Virus record (IMG/VR): IMGVR_UViG_3300013094_000138
Coordinates: 1-36,361 of that record
Length of the DNA stretch: 36,361 nt
Strand: one strand, 5' to 3'
Source: a virus
This document shows positions 7,201 to 13,824 of the stretch, one piece after another. Every line of letters begins with the position of its first letter. The first letter of the stretch is position 1. The translations under genes and the position numbers were made by a program. The notes beneath the pieces are model-generated. The model had not been told where the DNA came from. It worked only from the letters and a program-made list of their open reading frames with translations, and did no database searches.

Positions 7201-9227
7201 GTGTTGACAGTGATTACGGGCTGAGTATTCACAGCAACACAGCTGGCACCACTTGCTGTACCTGTATTTGTATTAATTTGGTAAGTGCCTGCTTGATATG
7301 GTGTATAAAAACTGTAATTACCACTGCCACCACCTGAAGTAAATGCTTGGCTTACTGTTACCGTTGTTCCATTAATTCCAGTAACAAATGCACTAGCTGG
7401 CAAAGCAGATCCTGCAACTAATTGGCCTACAAGTATATTTGTAACACTGATTACAACAAATGTAAAAGAGTTAGCAGCGCCGCCTGATACTAAGGTAGTA
7501 GTAGCGCTGGCACTGTTTGTTGCTGTAAGTTGGCTTTGAATAACAGTAGAACTAGGTACACCAGTACCGCTAATTCCTTGCCCAACGGCAAATGTTCCAG
7601 ACACACTGGTAGCTGTGAGAGTAGTTCCACTTATAGTACCTGTGAAATTAACCACAGTAGACGGAGTACTGTAAGTTAAAGTCACCGGTGCCACAATTAT
7701 AGCAGCTAAGTATCCAGTGGCTGAAGATAAAGTAGCATTAACTCCCACAACTGCTGACATGCTGCCAGTTGCGGTAGTCATAGTAAATACACTACCTCCT
7801 GGAGTTGTGCTGACTGTGGCATAGTTACTGTCAATGATTTGTACAATGTAGTAAGTTCCTGCGGACAAATTTCCAATCGTAGTACCAGTTACCACAACCG
7901 CTTCTCCTACTGTCATATTGACTGTGGTTCCAAAATTTACAGCATTTAGTGTAGCATTGGTTCCTGCAATAGTAGTTGTGTAGACTATGTTGTTGCTGAT
8001 AGTTATCTGTGTTCCACTTATTATCTGGTTTACATAGTAAACTGTGTTTGCTGTTATCCCCCCAAAGAAAGCTCCTCCAGTAACAGTCATGTTACCATTG
8101 ATAGCAGTAGTTGGGGTAATTAATGGTGTTAAATTGCTACTTAGACTAACTGTAATAGTTTTTATATCAACTATAGTAACTACATAATAAGTGGTTCCTG
8201 AAACAAGACCGCCAAATGCCACACCTGAAAATACCAACGGCATGCCTGGATACATGCCTACTGTGGAACCTACTGTGATATAATTAGTGTTTTGATTTGT
8301 GCCAGTGGCATTTGTCACTACTGTTGAAATGCTTATTGCACTGCCTGACTGTATACCAGCTGTACTAATCACAGTTACATAGTTTGTACCGGTAGTTGTA
8401 GCAGTAATAGTAGTTCCAATAACAGCATTAATATTAGAACCTGAATAAAATCCTCCACTGCGCAATTGAATAAATGGTGTGTAGACGTTATCACCGTTTA
8501 CAACTCCTACTTTACCTTTGGCAATGAAGCTAAAAGTTGTTGTGCTAGGAACAGAAAATACAATAAAACTACCTTGAGCTCGATCGAATCCAACTATAGA
8601 ACTATTGAATCCGCTGATTGTAAAAGGAGTTCCAACACTAAAACCATGAGCAGTTGCTGTAGTAATTGTAATAATACTTTCTGAAGTTACAAGGCCGCCG
8701 GATCCAGCACTGGCATCTGTTGTAGCGGCAGTAACTGTTTGATCAGTTCCTGGAATTTCATAAATTGCAGGATAGCCGCGTTGCTGACTAATGGTCAACC
8801 ACTTGGTTGGTTGCATACCATATTCAAAGTCAGCGTCAATCATTGATTGTGGGCCTGCGGTACGTTGACGCTCAAATGCATCAGTACCTACTTCTGGGCT
8901 GCGTACATATTGAAATGACTGTTCAAAGAATATTTGCAGTACATTTGAACTGGTCATACCGCTAGTGCTAATTGTACTGGGTATTGTAATTATAGTAACA
9001 CCGTCAGTATTATCTAATGCAGTGGCAAAATTAGTATCATTAGCTCTGTAAAATGAAACAGTGGTTCCTGTATAAGTAGAATCTGCAAAGTTATACAATA
9101 TTGAATTAGTTGTAGTATTAGTAATAACTAATAGCTGTTGTAGGTCAATTTTTCCTGGGACAGTAATGGTACCACCAGTTGTGCCTGTAGGGCTAAAAAC
9201 ATACTGTCTAATTTGACTTTTTGCCAT
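4263..9227 (-). CDS. Large modular virion structural protein (tail/fibre associated), 1654 residues
   Basis: Giant structural protein of a kind I recognise from marine T4-like phages; it has no T4 gene number. The conserved core is split into blocks: residues 1-165 ('SQIRQYVFSPTG', 'FEYGMQPTKWLTISQQRGYP'), ~746-812 ('SFYSHRPFDGGVQLGTG'), ~973-1173 ('DEQNGVFFQYDGQNVSIVRR', 'VPQSKWNTDRMDG', 'WYGAGFIDWMMRGPEGKFV', 'WMRTGNIPVRYEV'), ~1375-1400 ('WGAAFVQDGGFDTDRSY') and the last ~75 residues ending 'NLVLRWGEAQA'. Between blocks are Thr/Ser/Gly/Val-rich beta modules with a recurring 'GTTYYV..I....ITVS' ending, expanding the protein at four places. The ATG has GGAG upstream (in CGGAGAAATAA), and GCTAAATA lies at 9262-9255. 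It is probably a tail or baseplate-periphery component; its exact place is unknown. Confidence 0.75.
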   Translation of the reverse strand: MAKSQIRQYVFSPTGTTGGTITVPGKIDLQQLLVITNTTTNSILYNFADSTYTGTTVSFYRANDTNFATALDNTDGVTIITIPSTISTSGMTSSNVLQIFFEQSFQYVRSPEVGTDAFERQRTAGPQSMIDADFEYGMQPTKWLTISQQRGYPAIYEIPGTDQTVTAATTDASAGSGGLVTSESIITITTATAHGFSVGTPFTISGFNSSIVGFDRAQGSFIVFSVPSTTTFSFIAKGKVGVVNGDNVYTPFIQLRSGGFYSGSNINAVIGTTITATTTGTNYVTVISTAGIQSGSAISISTVVTNATGTNQNTNYITVGSTVGMYPGMPLVFSGVAFGGLVSGTTYYVVTIVDIKTITVSLSSNLTPLITPTTAINGNMTVTGGAFFGGITANTVYYVNQIISGTQITISNNIVYTTTIAGTNATLNAVNFGTTVNMTVGEAVVVTGTTIGNLSAGTYYIVQIIDSNYATVSTTPGGSVFTMTTATGSMSAVVGVNATLSSATGYLAAIIVAPVTLTYSTPSTVVNFTGTISGTTLTATSVSGTFAVGQGISGTGVPSSTVIQSQLTATNSASATTTLVSGGAANSFTFVVISVTNILVGQLVAGSALPASAFVTGINGTTVTVSQAFTSGGGSGNYSFYTPYQAGTYQINTNTGTASGASCVAVNTQPVITVNTYSPHGFTPGDTINMYVSSESGFNNHTLATGPFFVENISTNTVNGVTIANQFTYTARGVGIISGTISAILYARPDSFYSHRPFDGGVQLGTGLPSHGAQAIRMSKKYIRYQSGKGINFNTGLLMAPNYYVRTVFSYTGTTNYVTGLAITNVTSAGVVTITQGTYVTGQAIIVSGSITTTNNFAAGTYYVLVGGTNVTLITIATTLANVIANTAAVFTSTSAVSGATATLTSIIQIVTDDVDHGCQVGAGVLLTGVVSSGFNGNYTVAGIIDERNLLVVAQSALASTAATTYASINDPCFLSLTNWYGSTVRSGTYDEQNGVFFQYDGQNVSIVRRSSTYQLAGTINAVVGSGQIIGINTRFTSQLYVGDRVVIRGMSHMITQVVSDTLMYVNPQFRGYSNLYGIKMTKTIDYIVPQSKWNTDRMDGSNGPFNPSGYLLNPWKMQMVGLQWTWYGAGFIDWMMRGPEGKFVTVHRLRNNNLNNEGWMRTGNIPVRYEVQNEAARTWTVGTVSVSPTDLVIPVNDTSIFPTPSTVNAGTGFATVYIDNEIIQYTAKINTIATAISGGNTITVGSTANMATGQPIVFIHPFGLSMGGIVSGQTYYIASIGTNTITLSSNAGLSAPVTGLTTYTYNPYGASNTNYYMTVNALLLTSIANRGQSIVPWAVGGYKTFGAGSAATHTPNTGVIQINGTASPVVSHWGAAFVQDGGFDTDRSYIFNYSQPNVNISTKKTTAFAVRLAPSVSNALTGDLGGRELINRASFLLQTLESCAGNTSNANTAIVIEGILNPSNYPALSNIQWASLSSAVNPSGQPSFSQVAPGSSMVFTNSANNFTTITNVGGLGVGALSMTVVSTTGIKVGDDVFFPATTNACQGLTKVTAINSLTITFNFAIVTAVSASSIVQFSRGTYALPGETVFSYVNSPANKDALDLTPFKELTNTPIGGRGTYPNGCDVLFINAYITQGTPLNQNLVLRWGEAQA
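6990..8690 (-). repeat. Array of Thr/Ser/Gly-rich beta modules inside the 1654-residue protein
   Basis: Residues ~180-746 consist of degenerate repeats of about 50-75 residues. Each has a 'sVGxPfxxSG' or 'GMxxxxxG' strand, then 'GxxxxxTYYVVxIxdxxTITVS' (for example 'SGTTYYVVTIVDIKTITVS', 'ANTVYYVNQIISGTQITIS', 'AGTYYIVQIIDSNYATVS'). Smaller patches of the same type recur at about 6320-6790, 5300-5560 and 4490-4720, so the array was apparently inserted at several points of one ancestral core. Module borders are approximate because the units are degenerate. Confidence 0.7.
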
Positions 9228-9254
9228 TTATTTCTCCGAATCGTTTCTTAAGTG

Positions 9255-9262
9255 TATTTAGC
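9255..9262 (-). promoter_or_regulatory. Late-promoter-like GCTAAATA upstream of the 1654-residue protein gene
   Basis: GCTAAATA (read on the minus strand, 9262 to 9255) lies 27 bases upstream of the ATG at 9227, in the 57-base gap behind the preceding gene. The identical octamer precedes the gene starting at 851. It differs from the T4 late consensus TATAAATA at the first two positions. Assignment is by eye. Confidence 0.4.
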
Positions 9263-9284
9263 CAAGCCATTTCTTAGTTTTGCC

Positions 9285-10013
9285 TTATTGGCCCATGGCA
9301 AAATAACTGAGTGCAACTGCTATATTTTCTGAATATCGTTTAGTTGAGGCTTGGTTTTTAACTGAACTGTTCCATTTTTCGTCAGGTGTAGTCTGTCTAA
9401 GCACAGTAAAGGTACCTGTTGAAGGAGTTATTGCGCCAATAGTCATGTTATCTATACTGCCTGTGGCGTTTGGTTGAAATGACACTAGACTACCATCGCT
9501 AGGAGCAACTCTAAATGATTGTGTTCCTGTCAGTGCTATATTGCCCTGTAAGTTTATTGTCTGTCCAGTGGATCCCAAAGTTAAAGAACCTGGCGGACTG
9601 ATACTGATATTAGTGCTATTAAGTGTTATTGATCCATTTACTGTTAAGTTGGTAAATGTAGCAGACAAGGGTGTAATGGATCCTATAACTGTATTGTCAA
9701 TCGTACTAACAGTAGCTGGATTCCATACTGATGCAGTTGTTCCCGAAGTTAATTTAAATGCTCCATTTAAGGATACAGTTCCTTGTACTGATAATCCAGT
9801 CAAAGTTCCAGGAATAGTAGTAATAGATGCCCCCAATGCTGTCTGAGTAAGCAAAGGTGCGCCATTGTAACTGAGATAACTGCCCTGTGTTAGTTCTATC
9901 CTGTTACCAGTTACCGTGACTGTTTGAGTAACAAGATTACCACTTGAATCTACAATAAAATACGGACTTTCAAAACCGTAACTTGATCTTAATTGTTTAG
10001 CTACTGTGCTCAT
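9285..10013 (-). CDS. Small tail-fibre-like protein with two DNxxIG repeats
   Basis: 242-residue, Thr/Ser/Asn/Gly-rich protein of the fibre type. It carries two copies of a beta repeat: 'DNTVIGSITPLSATFTNLTV' at about residues 104-123 and 'DNMTIGAITPSTGTFTVLRQ' at about 187-206, each preceded by a short beta strand. This repeat is common in fibres of cyanophages and other marine phages. The C-terminus 'ASTKRYSENIAVALSYFAMG' resembles the short helix that closes many fibre proteins ('xTKxYVD...'). It is the last gene of a three-gene minus-strand run with the two following entries. The gap behind the upstream gene is 13 bases and no clear Shine-Dalgarno is visible. Fibre assignment is good; the precise position in the virion is unknown. 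Confidence 0.65.
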   Translation of the reverse strand: MSTVAKQLRSSYGFESPYFIVDSSGNLVTQTVTVTGNRIELTQGSYLSYNGAPLLTQTALGASITTIPGTLTGLSVQGTVSLNGAFKLTSGTTASVWNPATVSTIDNTVIGSITPLSATFTNLTVNGSITLNSTNISISPPGSLTLGSTGQTINLQGNIALTGTQSFRVAPSDGSLVSFQPNATGSIDNMTIGAITPSTGTFTVLRQTTPDEKWNSSVKNQASTKRYSENIAVALSYFAMGQ

Positions 10014-10026
10014 TTTATAAATCTTT

Positions 10027-10554
10027 TTAAGATAGTGCTACTCCGTAAGCTGCAGACAGTGCTGCCACATAACCTTTAGTTACTACACTTTTAAGACTGG
10101 TTGGTTGTGTTCCAGCTATAGTAATAGATGTAAAATTGCCAGCTGCTGGAACATTAGATCCAATAGCAATATTATCAATTGTTCCTGTAGTATTGGGATT
10201 AACAATTAGCGTTCCTGTTCCAGTTGGACTGATAGTAATGTTAGCATTCGTGGGATTCATATTCACTGCACCCGTTACTGTTAGACTTGTAAATGTAGCA
10301 GGTGCTGGAGTAATACTACCAATGGTGATATTATCTAATGTACTTACTAGTGTTGGATTTAAAGTTAGAGTTCCTGTTACTGTGAAGTTAGTCACATTCA
10401 AATTTGAACTGTTAAGATTCACCGTTAGCGTATTTGTAGTAGGGCTGGTTACTAAGCCGATGGCACCTCCGCTAGCTATAGTCAGTACATTGTTTATTGG
10501 AGTCAACCCAATAGTTGGTTGTCCAGGTGATGCAATATAGGTATATCCGTTCAT
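10027..10554 (-). CDS. Small tail-fibre-like protein with two DNxxIG repeats
   Basis: 175-residue fibre-like protein built from the same unit as its two neighbours: 'LDNITIGSITPAPATFTSLT' (residues ~74-93) and 'IDNIAIGSNVPAAGNFTSIT' (~129-148). The N-terminus ('YIASPGQPTIGLTPINNVLT') and the Asn/Thr strands are typical of phage fibres. The C-terminus 'SLKSVVTKGYVAALSAAYGV' is the usual short closing helix. The ATG overlaps the stop of the 413-residue gene by one base (TAATG), and GGAG lies about eight bases upstream inside that gene, so the two are translationally coupled. Confidence 0.65.
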   Translation of the reverse strand: MNGYTYIASPGQPTIGLTPINNVLTIASGGAIGLVTSPTTNTLTVNLNSSNLNVTNFTVTGTLTLNPTLVSTLDNITIGSITPAPATFTSLTVTGAVNMNPTNANITISPTGTGTLIVNPNTTGTIDNIAIGSNVPAAGNFTSITIAGTQPTSLKSVVTKGYVAALSAAYGVALS

Positions 10555-11795
10555 TAAATTGCTCCAAGAAGTAATCGGGCTTGTATGTTGCCTAACGATA
10601 CCAACTGATTATTCAGTGTAGGTTGTTGAGTTATTGTCAGTGTTGTGAATTTTGCAGTTACAGGAACAACTGATCCAATTACAATATTATCTATAGTTCC
10701 TACTTGCGTAGGATGCAGATTAACAGTACCAACTCCTTTTGGTTTAATTGTAATCACACTATTACTTTGAGATAATGAAGTTGTTCCTGATATTGATAGT
10801 GTGCTCACAGTTCCAGCTAAAGGTGTACTGGGTCCTATTCTAGTGTTATCCAATGTGCCAGACTGTATAGTTGAAATAAATGAATAGTTAACTGTTAAAT
10901 TAGGAACTTGAGATAAAGATATAGTTAAGGTATTTGAAATAATTGACGAAATACCAGTGACTGTACCTGTGTTGCTAACTGTCCAAGTGCTAGAAAAGCT
11001 AGTGGCAGTGCCGGTTAAGGGACCTGCAATAATGGTAGTTCCGGTAATTAATCCGACGCCGTCAGAAATTATCATACCAATGCCTAGTTTGCCATTGTTC
11101 GAAGTGATAGTTAATGTATTACCAGAAATTGAACCGGAAACTTGTACCGTAGGTGTTAATACAATACTGATATTTCCGTCAGTATTCTGTAATGTCAGTG
11201 TATCTAAAATAAATGCAGATACAAGCGGTTGGATGCCCGGAGAGATAATAGTTCCAATATTGCTTATAGCAATCGAACCTGCGTCGTTAACTTGTATAAC
11301 ATTATTGCCTAAATTGTTGGTCCAGTTTGATAATACACCCAATTCACCACCACTATTTGTGCTTTCACCATTGGTTGTTGGGATCTGTAATCTAACCATT
11401 CTCTCTGCATATACCGCTGTCCATGTTAAATAAACGCCAGTCAATGAACTGACATTGTCAGCAGAATAAAAAGGACTTACAATTAAACTAACATTTGAAG
11501 AATTAACTGTTGTTGTAAATTGTACTAGATCTTTTCCCGAATTAGTTCTGCCATAAACTGTTAAACTGGCCTGATTAACTCGAGCGCTAACTACAACTGT
11601 TAATCTTTCTATATCATTAGCTCCATACTCTACCGCTACTTCGTAAGTAGCACTGGTAAAATCTCCCATATACCATGTATCTAGGATCGTATTTGGGCGT
11701 ACCGGCACAGCTTCGTTTTTAAAACTCATGCCTGCACGGTTCTTGAGTTTTAAGGTGTTTTTTAAGCCTTCGGTAAAATAATCAAAAAATTTCAT
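10554..11795 (-). CDS. Fibre-like virion protein with N-terminal structured domain and two DNxxIG repeats
   Basis: 413-residue protein. Residues ~1-150 form a distinct domain: 'MKFFDYFTEGLKNTLKLKNR' then beta-rich sequence with 'YEVAVEYGANDIERLTVVVS' and 'GVYLTWTAVYAERMVRLQIP'. This may be the part that attaches to the virion. After that come Ser/Thr/Gly-rich modules ('SGSISGNTLTITSNNGKLGI') and two repeats, 'GTLDNTRIGPSTPLAGTVST' (~317-336) and 'GTIDNIVIGSVVPVTAKFTT' (~371-390). It heads the three-gene run. A late-promoter motif AATAAATA lies at 11823-11816, 20 bases before the ATG, with a weak GGAAA ribosome site. Its neighbour on the other side, the glycosyltransferase, is divergent. Confidence 0.65.
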   Translation of the reverse strand: MKFFDYFTEGLKNTLKLKNRAGMSFKNEAVPVRPNTILDTWYMGDFTSATYEVAVEYGANDIERLTVVVSARVNQASLTVYGRTNSGKDLVQFTTTVNSSNVSLIVSPFYSADNVSSLTGVYLTWTAVYAERMVRLQIPTTNGESTNSGGELGVLSNWTNNLGNNVIQVNDAGSIAISNIGTIISPGIQPLVSAFILDTLTLQNTDGNISIVLTPTVQVSGSISGNTLTITSNNGKLGIGMIISDGVGLITGTTIIAGPLTGTATSFSSTWTVSNTGTVTGISSIISNTLTISLSQVPNLTVNYSFISTIQSGTLDNTRIGPSTPLAGTVSTLSISGTTSLSQSNSVITIKPKGVGTVNLHPTQVGTIDNIVIGSVVPVTAKFTTLTITQQPTLNNQLVSLGNIQARLLLGAI

Positions 11796-11815
11796 GGAGT
11801 TTCCATATCATTATG

Positions 11816-11823
11816 TATTTATT
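11816..11823 (-). promoter_or_regulatory. Late-promoter motif AATAAATA for the small-fibre run
   Basis: AATAAATA, read on the minus strand from 11823 to 11816, matches the NATAAATA late-promoter form reported for T4-like cyanophages and is seven of eight with T4 TATAAATA. The distance to the ATG at 11795 (20 bases) suits a short leader. It is in the only intergenic gap available to start transcription of this run. Confidence 0.55.
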
Positions 11824-11854
11824 CATATCAAATCTATTGCAGCTTTCACTAAAA

Positions 11855-11873
11855 TATGCTAAATTATAGCATA
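11855..11873. promoter_or_regulatory. Perfect 7-bp inverted repeat, possible operator
   Basis: TATGCTA (11855-11861) and TAGCATA (11867-11873) form a perfect inverted repeat around the 5-base spacer AATTA. It sits two bases upstream of a TATAAT hexamer and ahead of the plus-strand cassette. There is no T-tract after it, so it is not a typical terminator. It could be a dimeric repressor or activator site, or a weak RNA hairpin. The repeat is certain; the function is inferred. Confidence 0.4.
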
Positions 11874-11874
11874 C

Positions 11875-11880
11875 TATAAT
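11875..11880 (+). promoter_or_regulatory. Possible sigma70-type -10 element (TATAAT) for the plus-strand cassette
   Basis: An exact TATAAT lies 13 bases before the ATG of the glycosyltransferase gene. No convincing TTGACA-type -35 is found at 16-18 bp; that position is occupied by the inverted repeat at 11855-11873. It could be activator-dependent. A leader would be very short, holding only AGGAAC as ribosome site. In this AT-rich DNA a chance match is possible. Confidence 0.35.
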
Positions 11881-11893
11881 TTTAGGAACATGT

Positions 11894-12898
11894 ATGACTG
11901 AAAGAGCTAAAGCATTTTTTATTAACGGTGGAGCCGGAAGAACTATTTGCGCTATACCAGCACTGGAAAAATATTACGAAGAAACTAGTAAAGATTTTAT
12001 TATAGTTTGTGAAGGTGGCACTGATATGTTCAAAGGACACCCTACATTATTTTCTCGAACCTACGATCATTGGCACAAAAATTTATTTGAAGAAAAATTA
12101 GTCAATATGGATCTAATTAGCCCCGAGCCTTACAGAGTTTGGGAATATTTCAATCAAAAATGTTCGATTGCACAGGCTTTTGATATCATCATCAATAATA
12201 AAGGCATACGACCCTTGCCAAGACCTACAATAAAAATGTCTAATGAAGAGATGTTTACAGGACACAACATAGTCAAAGAAGTAAAAGAAAAAACAAAAAA
12301 GGATGTTGTTGTTGTATTTCAACCATTTGGTCGCGGAGTTGTTTCGCAAAATAATGTTATTTTTGATTCCAGTGGTCGAAGTTTCGAAGCGCAACATGTA
12401 ATTAATATTATTAAGAAATTGCAGAAAAAATATGCAGTTATAATGATGAGTGAAATTGGTATAGATTTTAGCAAGCATGGTTGCAAAGACCCGGTAGCAT
12501 TTCCTCAAAATATGAATATCCGCCAATGGGCAGGAGTAATTGGAAATGCAGATTACTTTTTAGGCTGTGATAGTGTAGGGCAACACCTTGCTTATGCAAT
12601 GTACAAGCCTGCTAGTGTAGTGTTAGGCTCGACATTTGATGTAAATGTATCTTATCCCGAATGTGATATGTTTGAAGTGTTAGATGTAGGAGGAGATCGT
12701 AGAACTTATAGTCCTATTAGAATTACAATGGACGAAGTTGCTGATCGAGGAAATGACGGCATTATGAAAATGAATGAAGCTGTTGAAGATGCTATTATTA
12801 AATCTGTAGACACAGGTATTAAAAAATTTAAAAATAGTACGCTAGCAACACCTGAGATTCACGCTACAACTGCTGAACCTGCAAGTTGTGCAAGATAA
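11894..12898 (+). CDS. GT9-like glycosyltransferase (heptosyltransferase fold)
   Basis: 334-residue protein resembling glycosyltransferase family 9 (LPS heptosyltransferases such as WaaC/WaaF), two-domain GT-B enzymes that transfer a sugar from a nucleotide donor. The N-terminus 'FINGGAGRTICAIPALEKYY' aligns with the GT9 'xxxGDVLxTLPALxxx' loop. Near residues 222-248 'GCDSVGQHLAYAMYKPASVV' followed by 'LGSTF' matches the GT9 'DSGxxHLAAALGKPVVxLFG' signature, where the Asp binds the donor. At the usual catalytic Asp (WaaC Asp13) there is Arg, so activity or mechanism may differ. The ATG follows AGGAAC. It leads a three-gene plus-strand cassette, one base ahead of the SGNH gene. Acceptor is unknown: host glycan and virion protein are both possible. 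Confidence 0.7.
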   Translation: MTERAKAFFINGGAGRTICAIPALEKYYEETSKDFIIVCEGGTDMFKGHPTLFSRTYDHWHKNLFEEKLVNMDLISPEPYRVWEYFNQKCSIAQAFDIIINNKGIRPLPRPTIKMSNEEMFTGHNIVKEVKEKTKKDVVVVFQPFGRGVVSQNNVIFDSSGRSFEAQHVINIIKKLQKKYAVIMMSEIGIDFSKHGCKDPVAFPQNMNIRQWAGVIGNADYFLGCDSVGQHLAYAMYKPASVVLGSTFDVNVSYPECDMFEVLDVGGDRRTYSPIRITMDEVADRGNDGIMKMNEAVEDAIIKSVDTGIKKFKNSTLATPEIHATTAEPASCAR

Positions 12899-12899
12899 A

Positions 12900-13823
12900 A
12901 TGAAAAGATTGAGAATATTTGGCTGTAGCTACACCAGCTATGCATGGCCTAGCTATGCTGAATTGCTCTGTTATCATTTTGATGGAATAGAACAATGGGC
13001 TGAACCAGGATTAGGTAATAGGGCTATTGCAGAATTGGTATCAGAATGCCATGTTAGGAATCCTATAACTAAAGATGATACGGTGTTGATTCAATGGAGC
13101 AGTCATCTTCGTAACGATTGGTATCACGTTAATAATTTACCGGACAGATTGCCAGGATGGCAGACAGCAGGTAGTATTTTTAACTATAAAAATCAAACAA
13201 TATATGATAGAAAATGGATTGAAACCTTTTTCCATGAACCTGCTTATTTCATGCATACTTTAAATTTTATATCATTGGTACAAGGCCTACTCGATTCAAT
13301 AGGTTGTACATGGTATATGACCAGTATAGGAGATATTAGTAAATTGGGTGCCGATATCCGTGATCGTACAGGTTACGGTGAAAAAACTGGAGTTACTAAA
13401 TATGTTTCAAAAGAAAAAACAGCATGGGACATAATACCTCACTTAGCTGTTTATCGAGAACCATTGTTTGAAAATCGAAAAGATCGTTGGCTTACTCCGT
13501 TAGAATTGCATTGTCAAAAATATCCAGACTTAACATTTGATTTTTTAGATGAATATGGTGAAAGTTTTATAGATTTACACCCTAGTCCTGCACAGTCAAG
13601 GATTTACATTGAACAAGAAATGAAAAATAAGTTAGCATTACCGGATGAATATTTTAATCAACTCGATGATATTGTTTCTAAGATTATGAATATTCATAAG
13701 AAATATAAGTCTAATAAACGAGTATTCGAACATCACATAGGAAAACTGTTTAGAGACGAACCCCAAAGTAAAAAAATTTTCCGACCAAATTTAAATAACT
13801 TCGTTGAAAATACAGGAATATAA
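12900..13823 (+). CDS. SGNH/GDSL-like hydrolase (putative glycan esterase)
   Basis: 307 residues from the ATG at 12900; a GTG at 12888 would add four residues and overlap the previous gene, and neither start has a strong ribosome site. Block I is 'RIFGCSYT' with Ser10 as candidate nucleophile. A 'GLGNRAIAELV' segment (Gly39-Asn40) supplies oxyanion-hole-type residues. Asp225 and His227 in 'FIDLHPSPAQ' are candidates for the rest of the triad, although the spacing is D-x-H rather than the usual D-x-x-H. SGNH enzymes are often carbohydrate or acyl esterases. Between a glycosyltransferase and a carbamoyltransferase, a role in adding or removing an acyl group on a sugar is a sensible guess. No signal peptide is seen, so it should act in the cytoplasm or in the virion. 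Confidence 0.62.
   Translation: MKRLRIFGCSYTSYAWPSYAELLCYHFDGIEQWAEPGLGNRAIAELVSECHVRNPITKDDTVLIQWSSHLRNDWYHVNNLPDRLPGWQTAGSIFNYKNQTIYDRKWIETFFHEPAYFMHTLNFISLVQGLLDSIGCTWYMTSIGDISKLGADIRDRTGYGEKTGVTKYVSKEKTAWDIIPHLAVYREPLFENRKDRWLTPLELHCQKYPDLTFDFLDEYGESFIDLHPSPAQSRIYIEQEMKNKLALPDEYFNQLDDIVSKIMNIHKKYKSNKRVFEHHIGKLFRDEPQSKKIFRPNLNNFVENTGI
13814..13818 (+). promoter_or_regulatory. Ribosome binding site AGGAA that decides the carbamoyltransferase start
   Basis: AGGAA lies six bases before the ATG at 13825. An in-frame TTG at 13804 could extend the protein by seven residues but has no such site and would overlap the upstream gene, so the ATG is preferred. Confidence 0.65.
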
Positions 13824-13824
13824 A

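Noticed and set aside
9541-11433. Plus-strand open frames at 9541-9846, 10136-10540 and 10957-11433
   Set aside because: They are antisense to the small fibre genes and consist of Val/Ile/Pro-rich sequence that arises from reverse reading of Thr/Asn/Gly codons. They have no ribosome sites or family motifs.
12113-12526. Minus-strand open frame of 137 codons
   Set aside because: It lies fully inside the GT9-like gene on the opposite strand, is Phe/Tyr/Asn-rich with no recognisable motif, and lacks a ribosome site.
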